DNA of 64,000 nt from Rhea pennata (Eukaryota; Chordata; Aves; Rheiformes; Rheidae): contig NC_084670.1 in assembly GCF_028389875.1 (NCBI RefSeq), positions 16,525,383 to 16,589,382 of the forward strand, written 5' to 3'. Made by a program: the position numbers and the translations under genes. The first letter of the stretch is position 1; every line of letters starts with the position of its first letter. Of the stretch, positions 8,906 to 24,800 are shown piece after piece. The notes below the pieces were generated by a model. It worked only from the letters and a program-made list of their open reading frames with translations, made no database searches and had not been told where the DNA came from.

Positions 8906-11900
8906 CTGGTAAAAAGAGAGTGTTACAATGTAAACAACATAATCCTTTACAATTAAGGTTCAAATAGAATCACAACACTAAGGTTTTATGATTAATATGA
9001 TGTTTAGCACGCTTTGCTATGTATCAGTCATAAAACTTTTTTTATACGTTATTACCAGTTAATCTCTACACTTTACATGTATAGTTTATCAAAATAATGA
9101 TCTGCAATGTCAATTCAGATACCTGTTATGTGAAATGTACTGAAATGTCTGGCAAGGTTCTGCTGGAATAGGTACACTCAATATACAGTGAGGTTTTCTT
9201 TGTTGAGATGTGGAGTTCACTAACCGATTGTCTTGGTCAGAACCTAAAAGGAATATGTATCATCAGTCAAAAAAAACCTAGAACGTATATATATATCACT
9301 AAACTACAGTGCAGTTGAAAATATCTGAGGGACCAGATTCTTTATGACTTCCGCTATATTATTTTCCGGAAAAAAGTTAAAAATAACCCCCCCCCAAAAA
9401 AAAAAAAAAAAAAAAAAAACTTACAATGTATCTGTAATGATAAATCTTACAAAATTTTGTAGTGTATCTGCAACAGTAAATACACTTACTGCTGCTGAAA
9501 TTAAAATGTTTTTATAAATTTGAAAAACAAACATCTACATACACAAACACTACTGCAACTAGTCATATTGAAGTCAAGCTTAAAGTCAGTCAAATACGAA
9601 GTTTCTTCCTTCAAAACTTATACAGCTTTTTACTCAGTTTAGAAAAAAATTCAGTATGTATGCAAAGAAACTAACATCAACATGAGAACTTAGAAAACTT
9701 GCCTGAACAGAGAAGAAAAATTAACACCAATAGATTAGATTCCTCAGCATTTATATGACCTAATTAACCTTCACTAAAGTTAAAAGAAAGACTTGGCCAA
9801 ATGTGGTATGACCAGATCAATTCTTGCCAACTTTTCTTCGCGTTTAGATTTCAAAGTCTTCATATAAATTGGAAGAAAATACAATTGTTCTGTTATCATA
9901 AAGTATTTACTGTACCTCTAAAGAACTAAAGAGTTGAGACAAATGTCAAAATGAAAATTTAATTTTAAAACAATTCTAATGATAACTTGTGAAGTAATAT
10001 CCAAATGGTAGTATGAGTCTGTGTGGCATTTTTTTAGTTACTATTCAGCAGCTTAAAAATTGGGATTCATAAGATTCAAAAAAACTGCAATTTAGAAAAT
10101 AAAATACCTCATTAAATGCATTTGGAAACACTAAAAATTCAAAAAGGAAATTACAAATCAAAAGCTTTGGCATGCAACCTTATACATATCTCCGAAGTTA
10201 CTTACAGACAATTGAATCAAGTCATTCTTCATGAGCAATATCCCAATCTCAATTCTGTTCCTAAATATAAGGATTTTCCTACTATGGAAAATCATTTCAC
10301 ACTTACACAAAGCATACAGAAGGGCTACAGAAATTGCAGATTAGAGTGAGAAACATGGAGGAGCCAGAAGACAAGAGGCAGGCTACTTTATCTATCAAGA
10401 ATACAAACTCAAACATCTATGTTTACTTGACAGCTGTTTCACACATTTATCTTTAAATGTTGAATACCTAAAGAAGATTCCATTTAACAAAGACTGTTGT
10501 TAATTTTTCTTTTTTTTTTCTTCCTCCTTAAAAGTAATCAAAGCTCAGTGGTGAAGACTAAAACATCAAACATGCTTATTCAAGCATTTGTAGGGTTAGA
10601 GGTGGGGTGGAAGGAAAATCAACTTATATGTTCAAAAGAAAAAAGTTATGAAAAAGAAGTTTAAAATATTTAAAATAAGAACTATAGCCCAAACTATAAA
10701 TGTGTTATGAAACACTCATATAGCCATATTTTCAATAACTTTTTGAGAAGAAATTATTTCCATATTAAGATTTGAATCTTGAAATTCAATTGTCTATCAC
10801 TCACATTTTTGATTATCTTCTTTCACTACTCCTTTTTCCAAATCATTATTTTCTACCAAATATGTATGTGCACATGCGTTCATGTGTTATCTTAACTCAA
10901 ATAGTAAATGCCTTCTTCCTTTCATTACAATGTTTTTGTTACCAAAACTTACTTCTAATCTATTTAGATACCTGTAGGTCACCATTTTTATCACTGCATT
11001 GACAGTTAATACACTCACACTCAGTTTAATTCAGTAATTCCAAGTGTTCTGTGTTGTGAACAGTTCTGTTGCCATGTACTTGACTTTCATAAGATCCCTT
11101 CTCAAATATAAGTCCATTTTATAGCTATGAATGAGTTACTGGGATCTCCTTTCTAGGAGCTTTTGAACCATCAGTTTCCCTGACAGATATAAACATACAG
11201 GTATATGACAAAATTTGTCTTGGGAAGGTGTTTCCTTTTTCTTTTTTCCTTCCCCCTTCCCCAAATAGTTTTGTTCTTGTTTCTTTAGCTTCCAGTTATG
11301 AGGAAAAAAAAGATATTACAGTAACATAATATAATAACTGAATACTTGCTTCCTAAGAAGGCACTTGGAGTTGTCACATTTTCAGAGTGCTTGTAATCAG
11401 TAGTCATACTTAAGAACTGTTGTTTCAACCATGCTCCTCTATCTTCTTCAAAAGCCTTTCTCTAGGAAAAGAAATGCCACTTAAATTTATGACAACAGGA
11501 ACAAGCTTAATCCACATTAAATTGATGTTATTTTATCTAAAAAATAAAACATAACATGTACATATAATTAAGACAATTCAGCAGTTTAACAAAGAATTAC
11601 AATTGTGTGAGTAAGCTTTTAAATCCCACAAGGATTAGCTAAAGAGGTGCTTACAGGTCAAACCCATGGTGCATTTCACAGGGGTCTGACTAATTTATCC
11701 TATCATTTTACCATTCTTGAGGCCACTGACACAAAATCTCCTATCACTGCTTCCTGCACTTTTTTCTCCCCCCCGCTTCAGTGTAGCACTACCTCTTCAA
11801 TGTACTCCCCATTTCTGGACAGCAGCCAATAAGGATTACTTCAACCCTGAGCTCTCTCTTGAACAGATAAATCATAGAATCATAGAATCAGTAAGGTTGG

Positions 11901-14900
11901 AAGGGGCCTCTAGAGATCATCTAGTCCAACCTCCCTGCTCAACAGGGTCACTTAGAGCATGTTAGACAGAGTTGCATCCAGGTGGGCCTTGAAGATCTCC
12001 AGAGGAGACTCCACAACCTCTCTGGGCAACCTGTTCCAGTGCTCTGTCACTCTCACAGGGAAGAGACTCCCCCCTCACGTTCAGGTGGAACTTCCTGTGG
12101 TTCAGTTTCTGCCCATTGCCTCTTGTCCTGTTGCATGGGACAACAACATTGAAAATAGCACTGATTACTTCCATCCAAAACTGGGCAGAAGGGGAGGTTT
12201 TCTTTTCCAATAGCTCTGTGAGTGGGGAAGAGGAAAAATAATGGCTGCAGAAAACCTTCTAATGGCTACAGAAACAAGAGACAAGTATTCTTCCTCTAAA
12301 ACATCGGTGAAACAAGATGTCCCCATTAGGGTAATTCTTCCTTCTGTACCAGTAGAAAACAGAGGAAGTTCAACTCCAACAGAAAGTTTTCCACAAACAT
12401 TTCAGAGTTTATAATATTGCTTCTCCTTTTATACTTGAGTATTTTAACAAGTAGAAGCATAAGCAATTACGCTTATGCTTCAATGCGGCCTTCAACATTT
12501 CTGGACAAACTATTATCATTTATTACTACTCATGAGTTTTAAAGCTGAATTCAAGGTCTACCATGAAATCTATAAACTTATTCAAATGAAAGTGAAATGG
12601 AAAAGTTGGAGAGTATGTACTTATACATGTACTGTCAATATTTTTCATTATGTTAACCAGTATTGCACCAGTACCTCAAGTAAAACCCGAAGTATTTTGT
12701 TTTCTACAATAAATTTTAGAGCATAGGAACTTAAGAAAAGAAAAATGTTGTTCTCAGTCAGACAAGTTGTCGACCCCCCTCAGCATTCTGTCTCAAACAG
12801 TAACTGCAAGAGATGCCATTTAGGGAGACCATACAAGCCTGGTCACTTTCTGCTCATTCCCTTCACAGTTCCTCCAAAGTCACCTGATTATAGATGTTAC
12901 AGGGTACCTCTCTGGCTCCTTCTTTTAGTATCCATTTGTGGACGTGTTGTTCAGGAGTTTAGCCAACTGTTTTTTGAATCTGATACTGTTCACAATCTCC
13001 TGTGGCAGCAAAATCCAGAAGCCCACTAACCAATGAGTAAAATAAAAGTACCCCCATGTATATGTTTTGGACTGATTTCTAGCCAGTTTCAATGAGTGCC
13101 CTTTAGTCCTAATCTTGAGGGATTTGGTGAATAACAGTACTGCTTTCACCCGACCAACAGAATCCACAGTGTTATAAATTTCAGTCACATGCCACCTCAA
13201 TCTTCTCGTCTGCATGTTAAAGCAAGTAATTCTGTAAGCAGTAAATCTGTAAGAAGCTCTTTTTTTTTCAATATACCTCTGTCCTGTCCTATCTGTACCA
13301 TCAGAGCTTCATGACCACCACATCACCATAACCTCCCTTCCTCACCAAACTTGTAATCCCCTTCATGATCTTGGCCCTAACTCCTGGCTAGACAAAAGGA
13401 TACACATGCTATGGCTAATTTAGATACATATCTACCTTGACCACTTTCCAGCATGTGTGTGTTTACTGGCAGCTTAAATAAAAGAACAGGACAGATAATG
13501 TCCCTAGCTAGGAAAAGGCAGCAGTTAATTTGGACTTCTGCACAGCCACTAATTTTCACAAAAGGTTAGTAATCAGATGTCTTTGAGAACTCAGTCCCCC
13601 AGCCAAATCTGACTGAAATTTGCACAGGCTTTTCTTTCTTAAGAAATCAAACTAGAACAGCATCCCATTTCAAGTAAAAATAAGTGAAGTGGTTTTTGAA
13701 AATATTTGGATGTTTCAAAAGCCAAAAATGGTAACAAAATAATGGGTCATTCCAGTTAAAGTAACTGTATTTTCAAATCCACGTTTGAAAAACTCATTTT
13801 TTAAAATGCCAACAGAACAATATGCTATAATGTCCAAAGATACATTCTGCACAATAAAATGAGAAGAGTGAGCTTTCCGTAAAAAGATTCTAGATATTGT
13901 TCAATGGCTGTACTTTAACTATGTGTTAAGTAGTTTTGCTCTACAACAGTAACTCATCTTTTCTGTGAGTTCCCTTTTCTAATGCTTTTCCACTTCTATA
14001 ATACCTCAAGTCCTAATCTAATAGCAGCTTCTGTAAAATTTCTTCGTTCTTTCTCAAAGTTCTTCTTTTGTTCTCGAAATAGTCTCCATTCTTCCTGAAG
14101 ACGCTCTCTTTCCTCCAACAAATAACAATCTTGTAGCAACAGAGTGGTATCATCATCACACGGAGACATAAGCTGCTGCTGCAAATACAGAGCAATGAAA
14201 GAAACATTAATTTCGGAATTGCTACTAGGATGCACAGTATTTCCATACATTCAGTTTTATTCAAAGTTTTATCCCCCCCCCCAAAAAAAAATTGCTAAAT
14301 TTAGCACAGAAACAATGCCATAAATACCAAGTTGCGAGGGAGGACAGAGTTTGCAGAGAGCAAGCATAATTACTCTGTTCAGGCATCAGCCTTCCTAACC
14401 TTTGTTTATCTCCCAGATTCTTCCTACCATCCTCACAAGCTCAAAGTTACAAACCAGAAACCAACTTATTAACATCCATGTGTTTGACCCTAACTCAGGT
14501 CAAACACCAAAATTTGTTATTTAAAAAGCATTATCAGTGAATAGAGAAGTGTTTAGAGATGAAAAAAGTGACCCATTAAAGAAAGGCTTAGATTCATATT
14601 AGATAACATAAATTAAAGCCTGTTACCTGTAAGAGTTGTTGCTGAGTTTTGATCATTTCCTTACATTGCTGAATTTCTAACTCTAGCTTTTCAGTTTCCA
14701 GTTCATGGTCTTCTCTTGAAATTACATCTTTGTCATTCAAAGCCCCTGAATGTACACGTGAGACTAATGGAGGAAAAACAAAAGCTACTTACAAACAAGC
14801 AAGAAACCCTCACATCGCTGGGAACAATAGTAAAAAAGATTAAGTTATATTTGTTTTCCTAGAAACATAGAAGACACTGTGTACATAGAGCGGATTCAAA

Positions 14901-17900
14901 ATTACTTCTAACAGAGACAGAGATCCAGGTTTGGTACTATGTATGTAAATCAAGCACAAAACCCAGTTTAGAAAAATGTCAATACAACATCTTATAGCTG
15001 TTGTACATTCCCTGAAGTATCATGAGTAATCATGAGTCTACACTGCAATAAAGAATCATATATATTAAAAATAACATTCATTTCATCAGTTATTTAAAAG
15101 AAGTTGAGATAACTGAAGACTTTCTACTCACATGCTATTAACTCCATTCTTCTGAGCCCACTATTTTTATGTGTGTTCATAAAAATATGGTATCAACTAT
15201 ATAAATACATATACACACACTCATACACATATACAGATGTATACATGTATTTTTGCAGATAAAAAAAGCCTTTGCATTCTTCATGCTCTAGTAAAACAGA
15301 GCATCATGCATATTTTTACACCACCAAGCAAATGAATCAGAGAAATAGATATATTTTCAATAATTATACACTGCAATACATTGCTATCAAGGTTATCGAT
15401 ATAAGTCAAATTTTGATCCTCTGATATCAATGTTTGAACATTAACTGAATCCTATAGGATTCAAAACTGGTCATCTGCACAAATTCAAAAAAAACAAAAG
15501 GTGACCACAAGAAAACAACTGCAAGTACTTGAAGCGGTTTTCTCCTGCTACTTAGAGCTGTTTCAGTTAGCTAAACCAAATCAAGTATTGCTCAGAACTC
15601 ATGTTCTTAAAATCTTCTCCATAACGTAAACATTTTAAGAAAGAAATTTTCTCATAGACCATCTGCTCTTTCATTTGTAATTGCATGCATGACCTTCTCA
15701 GTCTTATTCTTGACTGCAAATATTCCTATGCAGCAGTATATGCTTACATAGAAAAATAATACTAGGAAAGAATTTTATATATTTTTAGCTGTCTTTTAAT
15801 GCTGTTCAACAGCTGGAAATAAGGAGAGTCCAGCACCATACCATCAGCCAGCATGAGCCTCCGCAGCATGGTCGTGACATGTCTGAACTCTTAGAAGGAT
15901 TTAGATTAATTTTGCTACCAATTATTTATAACTGTTATATCCATGTTACTTGAACAGCTCTAAGAGCCGCTGTAAAGCAAGAACTGTATTTGTTACAGAA
16001 CATGCTTCTTCTAGAGAAAGATAATTATTTTTATTCCTTGAGAAAGTTGTTGTTTCCTGCATCAAACTATAACTTTCCTTCCTCAGGGTAACAGGCATGC
16101 TATACAACTGTTTCCCTAACTTCTCTTAGTTAAAGCTCACACAGAAAATATCAGTCAGAAGTCCTTTAGGAGAGTCTACTAGAAAACAATCCTTCCATTT
16201 TAGCTTCCTTTTTTAGCTTAGACTTATACTCAGTTGAGTATCCTCAACCTAAAAAAATGGAATCAAAATGGAATTATCAATAACAGTTTGTATGCATGTG
16301 CAATACAGCTGAGCATCACCTTGATTATCCAGCTTTTCAACATGATTTTTCAACATTCTCCATTGTTTTCTAATGCTGTTAGTAAGCTGCTCTCGCACAG
16401 TCTCACAAGACAGTTCCCACATATTCTCTTTATTTAATTCTCCAACATCCTCTTCCAAGTCTGACAGTACCTGCAAAAGCAGAAAGTCTGCTGTAAACCA
16501 CTCTACAACTCTAAATATTTACTTATTTGTTTATGTATGTGAGTTTAATTAAATGAAGAAAATGAGAACCTTTAGAAACAGAAAAGAGATTTATCCCATT
16601 CAGGGAAATTTGGCTGTTAGGGAGCTTAGTTCCCTGATTGCATAATGCTTAAGAGACAGAAGCAGGCAGTCCTCAGACCTCCAACAGAGAAGCAGTGCAT
16701 CAGCTAGCAAGACTCAGATACATCTCACTCAAACACATCTTCAAGCCATAGAGATCCAAACTACTGTGAAGTTCTGCTGTGAGACTAATGTGGTTGCTGC
16801 CCATAAGACAATCAGATCCGGAAGTCTGGGCTCACTATGCAGCAAAGAAAGAATTTAAAACAACAAACATGATGCTTGCATTATCTGTAAAAACTTTTTT
16901 TTCCTGTTGAGCATTAAGTAATCTCTTACTGTGCTGTTCTCCAAGATTAAAAAAAAAAAAAAAAAAAAAGTAGTCACCTCACAATGAAGGAACAGTATTT
17001 TATTGTTTGAGCATTAAACTTGAGTACATTCTAGAAGAACTAAGATATAAAAAATCTCTCAAAATAGTCAGGACAAAAAGACTAGTTCAGAGTAGTTTAG
17101 ATCCAAGTTTAAAAGCTGCTTAAGTACCTGCAATAAATACTCCACTCCACCCAAGTAGCTACAAGCCCTTTAGTCCATAAGTAGGTAAGAAAAATGGGAT
17201 GGGAAATACAAAAATAGTAAGTTCAAAGGGAGGGCCATAATAATTCATCTACAGATGCAGTAACACTTTCTTAAAGTCAGAGTTTAGGAGATCTCTTGGA
17301 GTAAAACAATAGCTAAAAAAGAAAGCAGTATTTTTAGTATTTTGTATCACTGCATAAAGGAACATTTTTGTGCTTTACTTAAACATATATATGCTAATAC
17401 AATGAAAACCCAATCTGGACTAGGCCTCTGGATAGCACCGTGATAATATTACCATTTTTATTGTGAACTTAAAATATCTTAGTCACAAACTCTGCATTCC
17501 AATAATCTTTACTCAGCATAAGTAACGAAGATCCAATCACAGATATGAACAAGGATTGCAAAAGTATGTCCAGGGTCATTTGTTTTAAACCACTATTAAG
17601 TTATTCAGGCAAAGGCTTGTATTATCCACATTTTAACTTAAAAATAGCAAAATAACACACAGGTAAAAATCCTCCTACACATAACCTGATATACTTTACT
17701 TCCCTTTAATGTAAGCAAGCTTCTATGATCACTGTATTACTGTAAATCAGTCAAAATAAGACTCCAGCTTCCATCAAAAAAATTGGAGCTCATCGAAAAC
17801 AAATGCTCTAATGCAAACATGCTGCTTCTGACAGAACTCAGGATAGAAGGAAGGTTCTTAAACCTCCCTTCTTGAGCCTCTTCATCAGACCCACCATGCA

Positions 17901-20900
17901 GATGGTTCTGAGGAACACAATACGTTGGAAGTCCTGCCACATTGACAACCAGGATTTCTGCCATGATTTCTGGGTCTGTGGTGTTCTGGGATTTTTTTTT
18001 CCCCCACAGTACCCAGGCTTCCTATTTTAAAGACAACAGCCCAACAACTTAGCTAGAAACAGACTCTTAAAGCTTAATCTTTGGGAAGCAAGAGCTGCCT
18101 AACTCTAGTCAAACAGTTTCCAAGGCTACTTGGTTCCTAGTTGCACAGCAAGAACCAGTTTAATTGGTTTCACAGTTGTCACTTTGTGATGGGAAGCAAG
18201 ATGATGACTGATGTGACTATACCAGCATCTGCCACCCTCCAAGGTATATCCTTCTCATTAAGAAGAACTTAACATTTCCAAATAAAAATATTATGGATTT
18301 TTTTTTGTGCAAGAAGTTGAACAGAAGTTCAGATTTCATACCAAAAATGTCAAAAAAGCCATAAACAAGCATGAACTATCGGGAGTAACATTTTAAATAG
18401 AACCTTATTTTCAGACATTCACAAAGCATATCAGTACTTTTAAACAAAAGACTAATCAATGCAAGAACATCATGGGACAGACTGTAAATCTAGTTAATTT
18501 CTAAAATTAATCTAAAATTCATTTCTCCTTCATTTTGGCATTTTTCCCCTCTTTATATAATTTTGACAAGTGAGAGAAAAAAAATCAAATAATTTGTCAT
18601 GATAAAACTCAGTTCTAATTAAACACTACCGTTTTTAAATATATTCAATTAGAGAAGGTATGAAACAGACTAAACAGCAAATGCCCTTATAATCCTGCTG
18701 AAATAACTACACTTCAGACTTGTATCTAATAATTACTTCTTTTATTATTCTACTATTAGAAATTACTGTTGTCTAGTCAGTAGTTCTCATAGATGTGGCT
18801 AATTAGTACTACTACAAGGTGACTAATTGGAAGTGAGCTTCAACGCAGGCTTTTACTATTATTTTTTAAATAAGACTACTAATGCTGCAATAGTTAACAT
18901 TTTACAATCACTTGTCTTAACCGCTCAAGAACAAAGTATTTCACAGTGCTAAGTCCCATTTTTTCCACAAGTTTGCCTCAGTGTGCAAGTTCGCCTCAGT
19001 GTGCAAGTTCATACAGGACCCATTCCCATCACTGCATTTTCACAAGTGTACTCATGTTTATGCCAAAATCTGCTGCCTCCCCTGTAGTCCTAACTAGCAA
19101 AAGGAACATTCATAGAATAGAATCTGAGTATGTTTTATATTGCATGCTACACCCAAGACCTGCTACAGATGATCACTCCATGTTGCTGAGTTGTAGTAAT
19201 AGATTAAATCTACTGATTTCCAACATGAACTTTTAAGGCAAAAATTTAGTACACTGTACATTACTAACTGCTTCACTCAATGCACATAAGAGTCACTGTG
19301 TGGTTTAAGATGCAAGTCATCTAGTGAAGTTAAGAAGAGTTTATTCATGTCTTACCAAAAAAAAAAAGAGACAATAGACTGGTTATTTCTAAACAGCACA
19401 CTCTGGAGATTCCAGATTCCCCTTACAGATTCCCCTCAGGTAGCTCAGAAATAAGAAAGTAGTAGTACAGCAACTACATCTGGACAGAAGGCCTTCTGAA
19501 ATAGTAAGTACTAAACTCTATGGAAACAGCACTCTATGTCAGGGTGCATCCATACCTGTTCTTACATACTGACATGCACTATTTTCTGTAACAGAAATAG
19601 CTTCATACCCTGTTTTGCACAGCATGCATATTCTCTTACATAATATTATACTACTACTACACCATCAGTCTTGAAGGATTCCTAGAATCTAACCCGTGGA
19701 CTTGTTTTCTGTGTTTCAACTCTTGCTAATGTTCAAGGACCCTCTTCCTTTCATTTCTGAAAGGAAGCTCAGTTAGCCCTTTAGATTATTCCCCACTTAA
19801 CTCTGACATCAAAACAGAATTGTGACTTCTTGAAGGGAATTAGCAAAAGCAGTAAATAAACTCTTTGCTAAACAAAGAACGTGCTGTTTTCATATAAATG
19901 AAACATCCTGTATAAACAAAGAAATGCTCAGAATCAGAAAACAAAACAAGAAACCTAAGCCATTTTATTTGGGAAGTCAAACATTTTCCTAGAACATATC
20001 AGCCCCTCCATTAAAAGGGCTAATAACTCATCTAATCTGTAAGAGCCCCCATTAATTATACTTTCCAACCCCACAGTTTCTATGGGAAGCCTGGTTTCCT
20101 TCCATAAGCACCTTGAAAGCAGATTTCAACACCTTAGTATGGAAAGCAGACATCCAAAATGCACTGTTATTACAGAATTAAATGCAAGTAACTACTACAT
20201 CTAAAATCCATTGAAAATAAACTTACAAACTTTCTGTAGGGCAGAATAGACTGCAAATTGTCCAAAGGCAGAGGCAGGACATCTTAATATGCATGAATGT
20301 CAAGCCCTACACACAATGTGCAATCTACTGCAATTCTGGCAACAGGGAGTTTATCATTTGTCTATGATCAAATGACTCTACCATTTTACCAAGCTAGGAC
20401 ACCGATTTAATTTTAACTGAAGAATACTTACTGGCCCATCTTCAGACCTTTCTTTAGGTTTCTGCTTCTGTGGTGGGAGAAGCGAAATAATCTCTTTCTT
20501 CATTTGCTGAAGAACTTTTTTCAGTTCAGCATTTTCCATTAAAAGCTGTTTTTGGCGTTGTTCATAATCATTTAACAGAGCTTTGTACATTTCTTCTTCA
20601 TTTCTGGAAGCAGAAATCTTACAGTAACAACATGACAGCCATCACATATGCTTTAATCAACACTACTTTGAAACAACTACAAGCTCACCTGGCTTCTGTT
20701 TTATCAGTCCTCCACGCACCTCTCTTCCCATCAGCTCTACCAACATAATTTAGAACATCCATGGCTACAAACAAAAAGGATGTTTCAAAGTGTGAATCAA
20801 CATGAAAAATATGTAAAAATTCAGATGCTACTGCATTTACCTATTTGCCTTTACATGTAATTATTGTCAAGTGATCATTTTCTCCAAATATCCCCCTCAG

Positions 20901-21835
20901 TCTTCACACCCACAGGAGACCACACTGCCCTGATTAACAAAATTAGAGTGAGATAAGAAAAGAATAAAAATTTTTCAGGTTGGAAACCAAAAGAGAGAGG
21001 AAAAAAAAAAAGTAGTCATCCTGCCTTTTTTTTTTAATACATATTTCTTAATGACATCATCTTTCCTATTTTAGCTGAATATAGCAATTGTGTATCAACT
21101 CTGACCGCTCTTCTGGCAGTGATGTCAGCTTTTATCTCCAGTTAAGAATAAGCAACCTCCTGATGCCTCAAAAGCTGTTCCTTGAAACAAAAGAATTTCT
21201 CTGTACCCATTTGCAAAAATCCCATCAGATTAGTGGCCTAAATTAAAGTCCAGTTAGCTATCAAGAAAATACACGCTAGATTTAAAACCAGTTATTTTGT
21301 CCTCTCTCATACCTGAGCTAGTTTTAGCCAACTGGAGTCAAGAATATGCCCCAAATAAATGTATTTGTACTTAGGGTAAGGCTTCCAGAAATTGAGCTGG
21401 TATCTAATGATTTGCTATTGCCAAAATGGGTGTTCCTGCTTCAGTGTCCTCAACTGCCTCAGCTTCTTCACATGCGGTTTCAGGAAAATAAACTGGCAGA
21501 AAATCATTTCTGCAACAACCAGAATTCTTCTGGTTTAGTGAACTAAACTGGCTCACTAAGATGTTGTGTGTGCCAGTTAGCAAACAGCTGCAGAGTTGCT
21601 GGAGCGGAGTGGGGAGGGAGGAAGAGTAGGACTTCCCCTTCCAATGGCAGCATATCTCCACATTTTGTCTGACAATGAGATTTCATGTCACATTTACTGA
21701 CCCATAATAACTATTTAAACAACGGAGAATAATGGTATAAATCCTCCAAAGCCAGATATATGAATCAAGAAATACCAGAAGAGTAAGAATGCTTTTAAAA
21801 TTACATACTAGTGGTACGTTTTCAACAAAACAATA

Positions 21836-21880
<45 letters not shown>

Positions 21881-24800
21881 ACATTCACACTAAACAGCAA
21901 TGGTGAAAGTCTTGTAAAAAATTTTTGGGGTGCAGCATAAGGTAAGAGTGCTAACGTGATCAAGATTTCTTTTCCCCTCATTTCACAGGCTATGTCTGTA
22001 TTATCTTTCTTCCTCTCTAAAATTTCTCCTATCATTAACATTAGTAGAGCTGTAGTAATTGCAAGGAAAAACAACCTCACGCAGTGTTGTTTCCTGATCA
22101 TAACTGCTGAGCATAATATAGTATTCAGGATACTATCCAAAGTTCAGTGATTGTAGCAATAGCAAGAAAACAGAGGAGAAACAGCTGTAGTATAGGAATT
22201 GATTTCAAGTAATTTCACTAGCAAAATGTGTTTTTGTAAAAATCTCTACATTGGTTTGTGCTTAACAAATACCTCGTGAAACATAACATAAAAGTTTTAG
22301 CCTTACATACTCAGCTGAAATGAAATATTACATCTTCTTAACATCTAAATAACAACCTACAAAAGGAGGGCTGGCATACAATTTAAAGATAGCAAGAAAC
22401 AAAACTGAACATTTTTAACATATGGAATATGCTATTTTGTTGCAGTAAAGTTCACCAGTTTACTTACCTATCTTTTTGTCCTTTTTGTTCATGACTAACT
22501 GATGTAAACGTTCCTTCAATTTGTTATATTCTCTCTCTTTCCTCTTCATATCATGATTGTACTGTGTAGCTCTACTTGAGATTATATTCTGTAACTTCTG
22601 TACCTAAAACCACCCCACCAAAAAAAAATCTGTCTTCAACTAAACCATAAATGCATGTATTTCTAAAAACAAACAAACGAACAAAAAACTCCTCCCCTTT
22701 TTATTTTATTTGGGGGGGGTCCTTTGTTCTCCTATACCATACAACAAAAATAAGTGCTCCAATATATGTAGGTCTGAGGAAATGACAGAATTCTGTTACC
22801 CTCTTCCACGTTTTGATAATTTTAAACCTTCTAAGATAAAACTACATTCAAGGGCACAGAAAGCATGAGGAAATCGCACATGTGCTTTCCTCCAGTACTC
22901 CCTATCATTTCTGTAACTTGGACCAATCTCTTATAGAACCTATTTAATTCAAGTTAAGTGTGCAACATGCCAATTTCACTTTGATGAAAGACAACATTTG
23001 CCAACTGTCTGTATTAAAACAAAACACAAAAAAGCATCCAAAGCGAACTATTATGAGATGCCCTGCAAGAATCATTCTACTACTGAAAATCTATTTAATG
23101 ATCTGTGTTGATGTACAAGGTAACTCACTTCATCCTTTTCATTTTTAAGTAATTGATGGAGACTTCTGTTCTTGCTTTGCAGTTGTCTGTCTCTTTCCTG
23201 AAGTCCAACTATTTCCCTTTTAGATAATTCCAACTGTTCCTAGAAAAAAGTGTTGATATTTCAGTACCAATAAAACTAATACCAAAAGATTTTTTTAAAA
23301 AATCCTACAACATCTCACTTAAGGCAAATCTGCCTATAGATTCGACCTCCAATGTTTTTCTTTCACTCTAAATGGCAAGTTAGTTGTATTTTCTGGAGCA
23401 AGAAATATGACTCTTCGATACGAGAAATATTTCTGCTTGTAAGGAACAAAATTTAGTTTGATATTTAACATAGATTATCTCATTATTTACTGCATTTTTA
23501 ATAAGTTGGGATTCTGTAAGCACATCCATATTGTGAAAGTGAGGGGGAAGTTAGCAATCTGTATTATATGGACTATGTATACACCTTTTACTGGAATGTT
23601 TCTGCTAAATAATGGAAGCAATAATTACCACTGATATATGTTTACTATTTTCACCTCTAGCATGCAGAAACACCTTCAGTCTAAATGGTGTTCTCTCTTC
23701 CTTAACCAAAGAGATTGTAATTCCAAAAAAAGTTAAATCCTCTCATTAATTCATACTTCATTAGGTTAAAGGAATTTCCAATTGGAAAATGTTCAAAACA
23801 AAATAAGACATAAAAAAAAAATACAATTTCAGATTAGCATTGGGGACGAAAAACAAGAAAATAAGCATATTAAGAATGTACAGTATCAGCTAAAAATACA
23901 TGCTGCAAAATATTGGCAGAAATAGCTTGTCTTCTACCTTTAATTTAGCATAGCAGTTCTGTAAATGATCCATATCACTGCCCAGTTTCAGATGCTGCAT
24001 TTCTACTTCTTCCTGAGCTCGAAGGTTCTTGTGCTGCAGTACAAGCAATTCATTCATGCAATTTATGACAGATATTAAATTTAATTCTTTTCCTTTGGAC
24101 TCCGCATAAATAGAAGGAAAGCCCAATGTTGTCAATTCCTGGTAAAAGACAAAGCAGGGAAGGGAATAAATAAATGGATCAATCCCTCATGTTTCTCTAG
24201 AAGACAGAAACAAGACACCAGATGGAATCCTATATGCTGGGCAGGGCACACAACAATCTACTATCCCCCACCAACTTTGCCTTCTGAGCGTTGAGAAACA
24301 AGCCTTCCTAATCCAATGAACATTCACTGCCATGATTGATATAATGTTATTTTTCCAATTGCCTCCAACACTGACTTACCCTATTGAGATAGGATATACT
24401 CTGTTCAATATTCTCTTCTGTGCAGAAGGCACTGAAAAAGGTGTGCATGCTTTTAGATGAAGGCAGTGGCAAGCGTAGCACTTGTGTGTTTAAGCTTGGA
24501 GGAGACATCTTTTGCTCTGAGGTATACTGGAAAATATTTTTGCTATCTAAAAGTTAAAAATATTAAGGAACAAGTCAGGGTTAATAGTTAAAGACATCAC
24601 ACACACACACAAATCAAATTCCTAACTAATAGAGTTATTATTTGCAGGAATCTACAAGTTGAGAGTTTAGAATTTCATCTAGAAGGATTCAGTTATTAAG
24701 CAATTAAACTAGATAGCTGAACTTTCACTAAAAATTAAAGACTTTAACATCATTTTAAGGTATTTTATCTTTTAGATTTTATTTCTCCTCCTAGAAAAAG

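Larger units (their letters stand above)
16471..20431. other. SSX2IP: SSX2IP intron between coding exons 7 and 8
   Basis: About 4 kb of AT-rich sequence with no further SSX2IP exon or clear mobile element. It holds an 18-bp exact tandem duplication at 18975-19010 (gcctcagtgtgcaagttc twice) and a 21-base A run. Open frames here are short and look random. Confidence 0.7.

Noticed and set aside
11647-12213. Several open frames across 11.65-12.2 kb
   Set aside because: Much of this is the reverse strand of the CR1 3' end, not genes.
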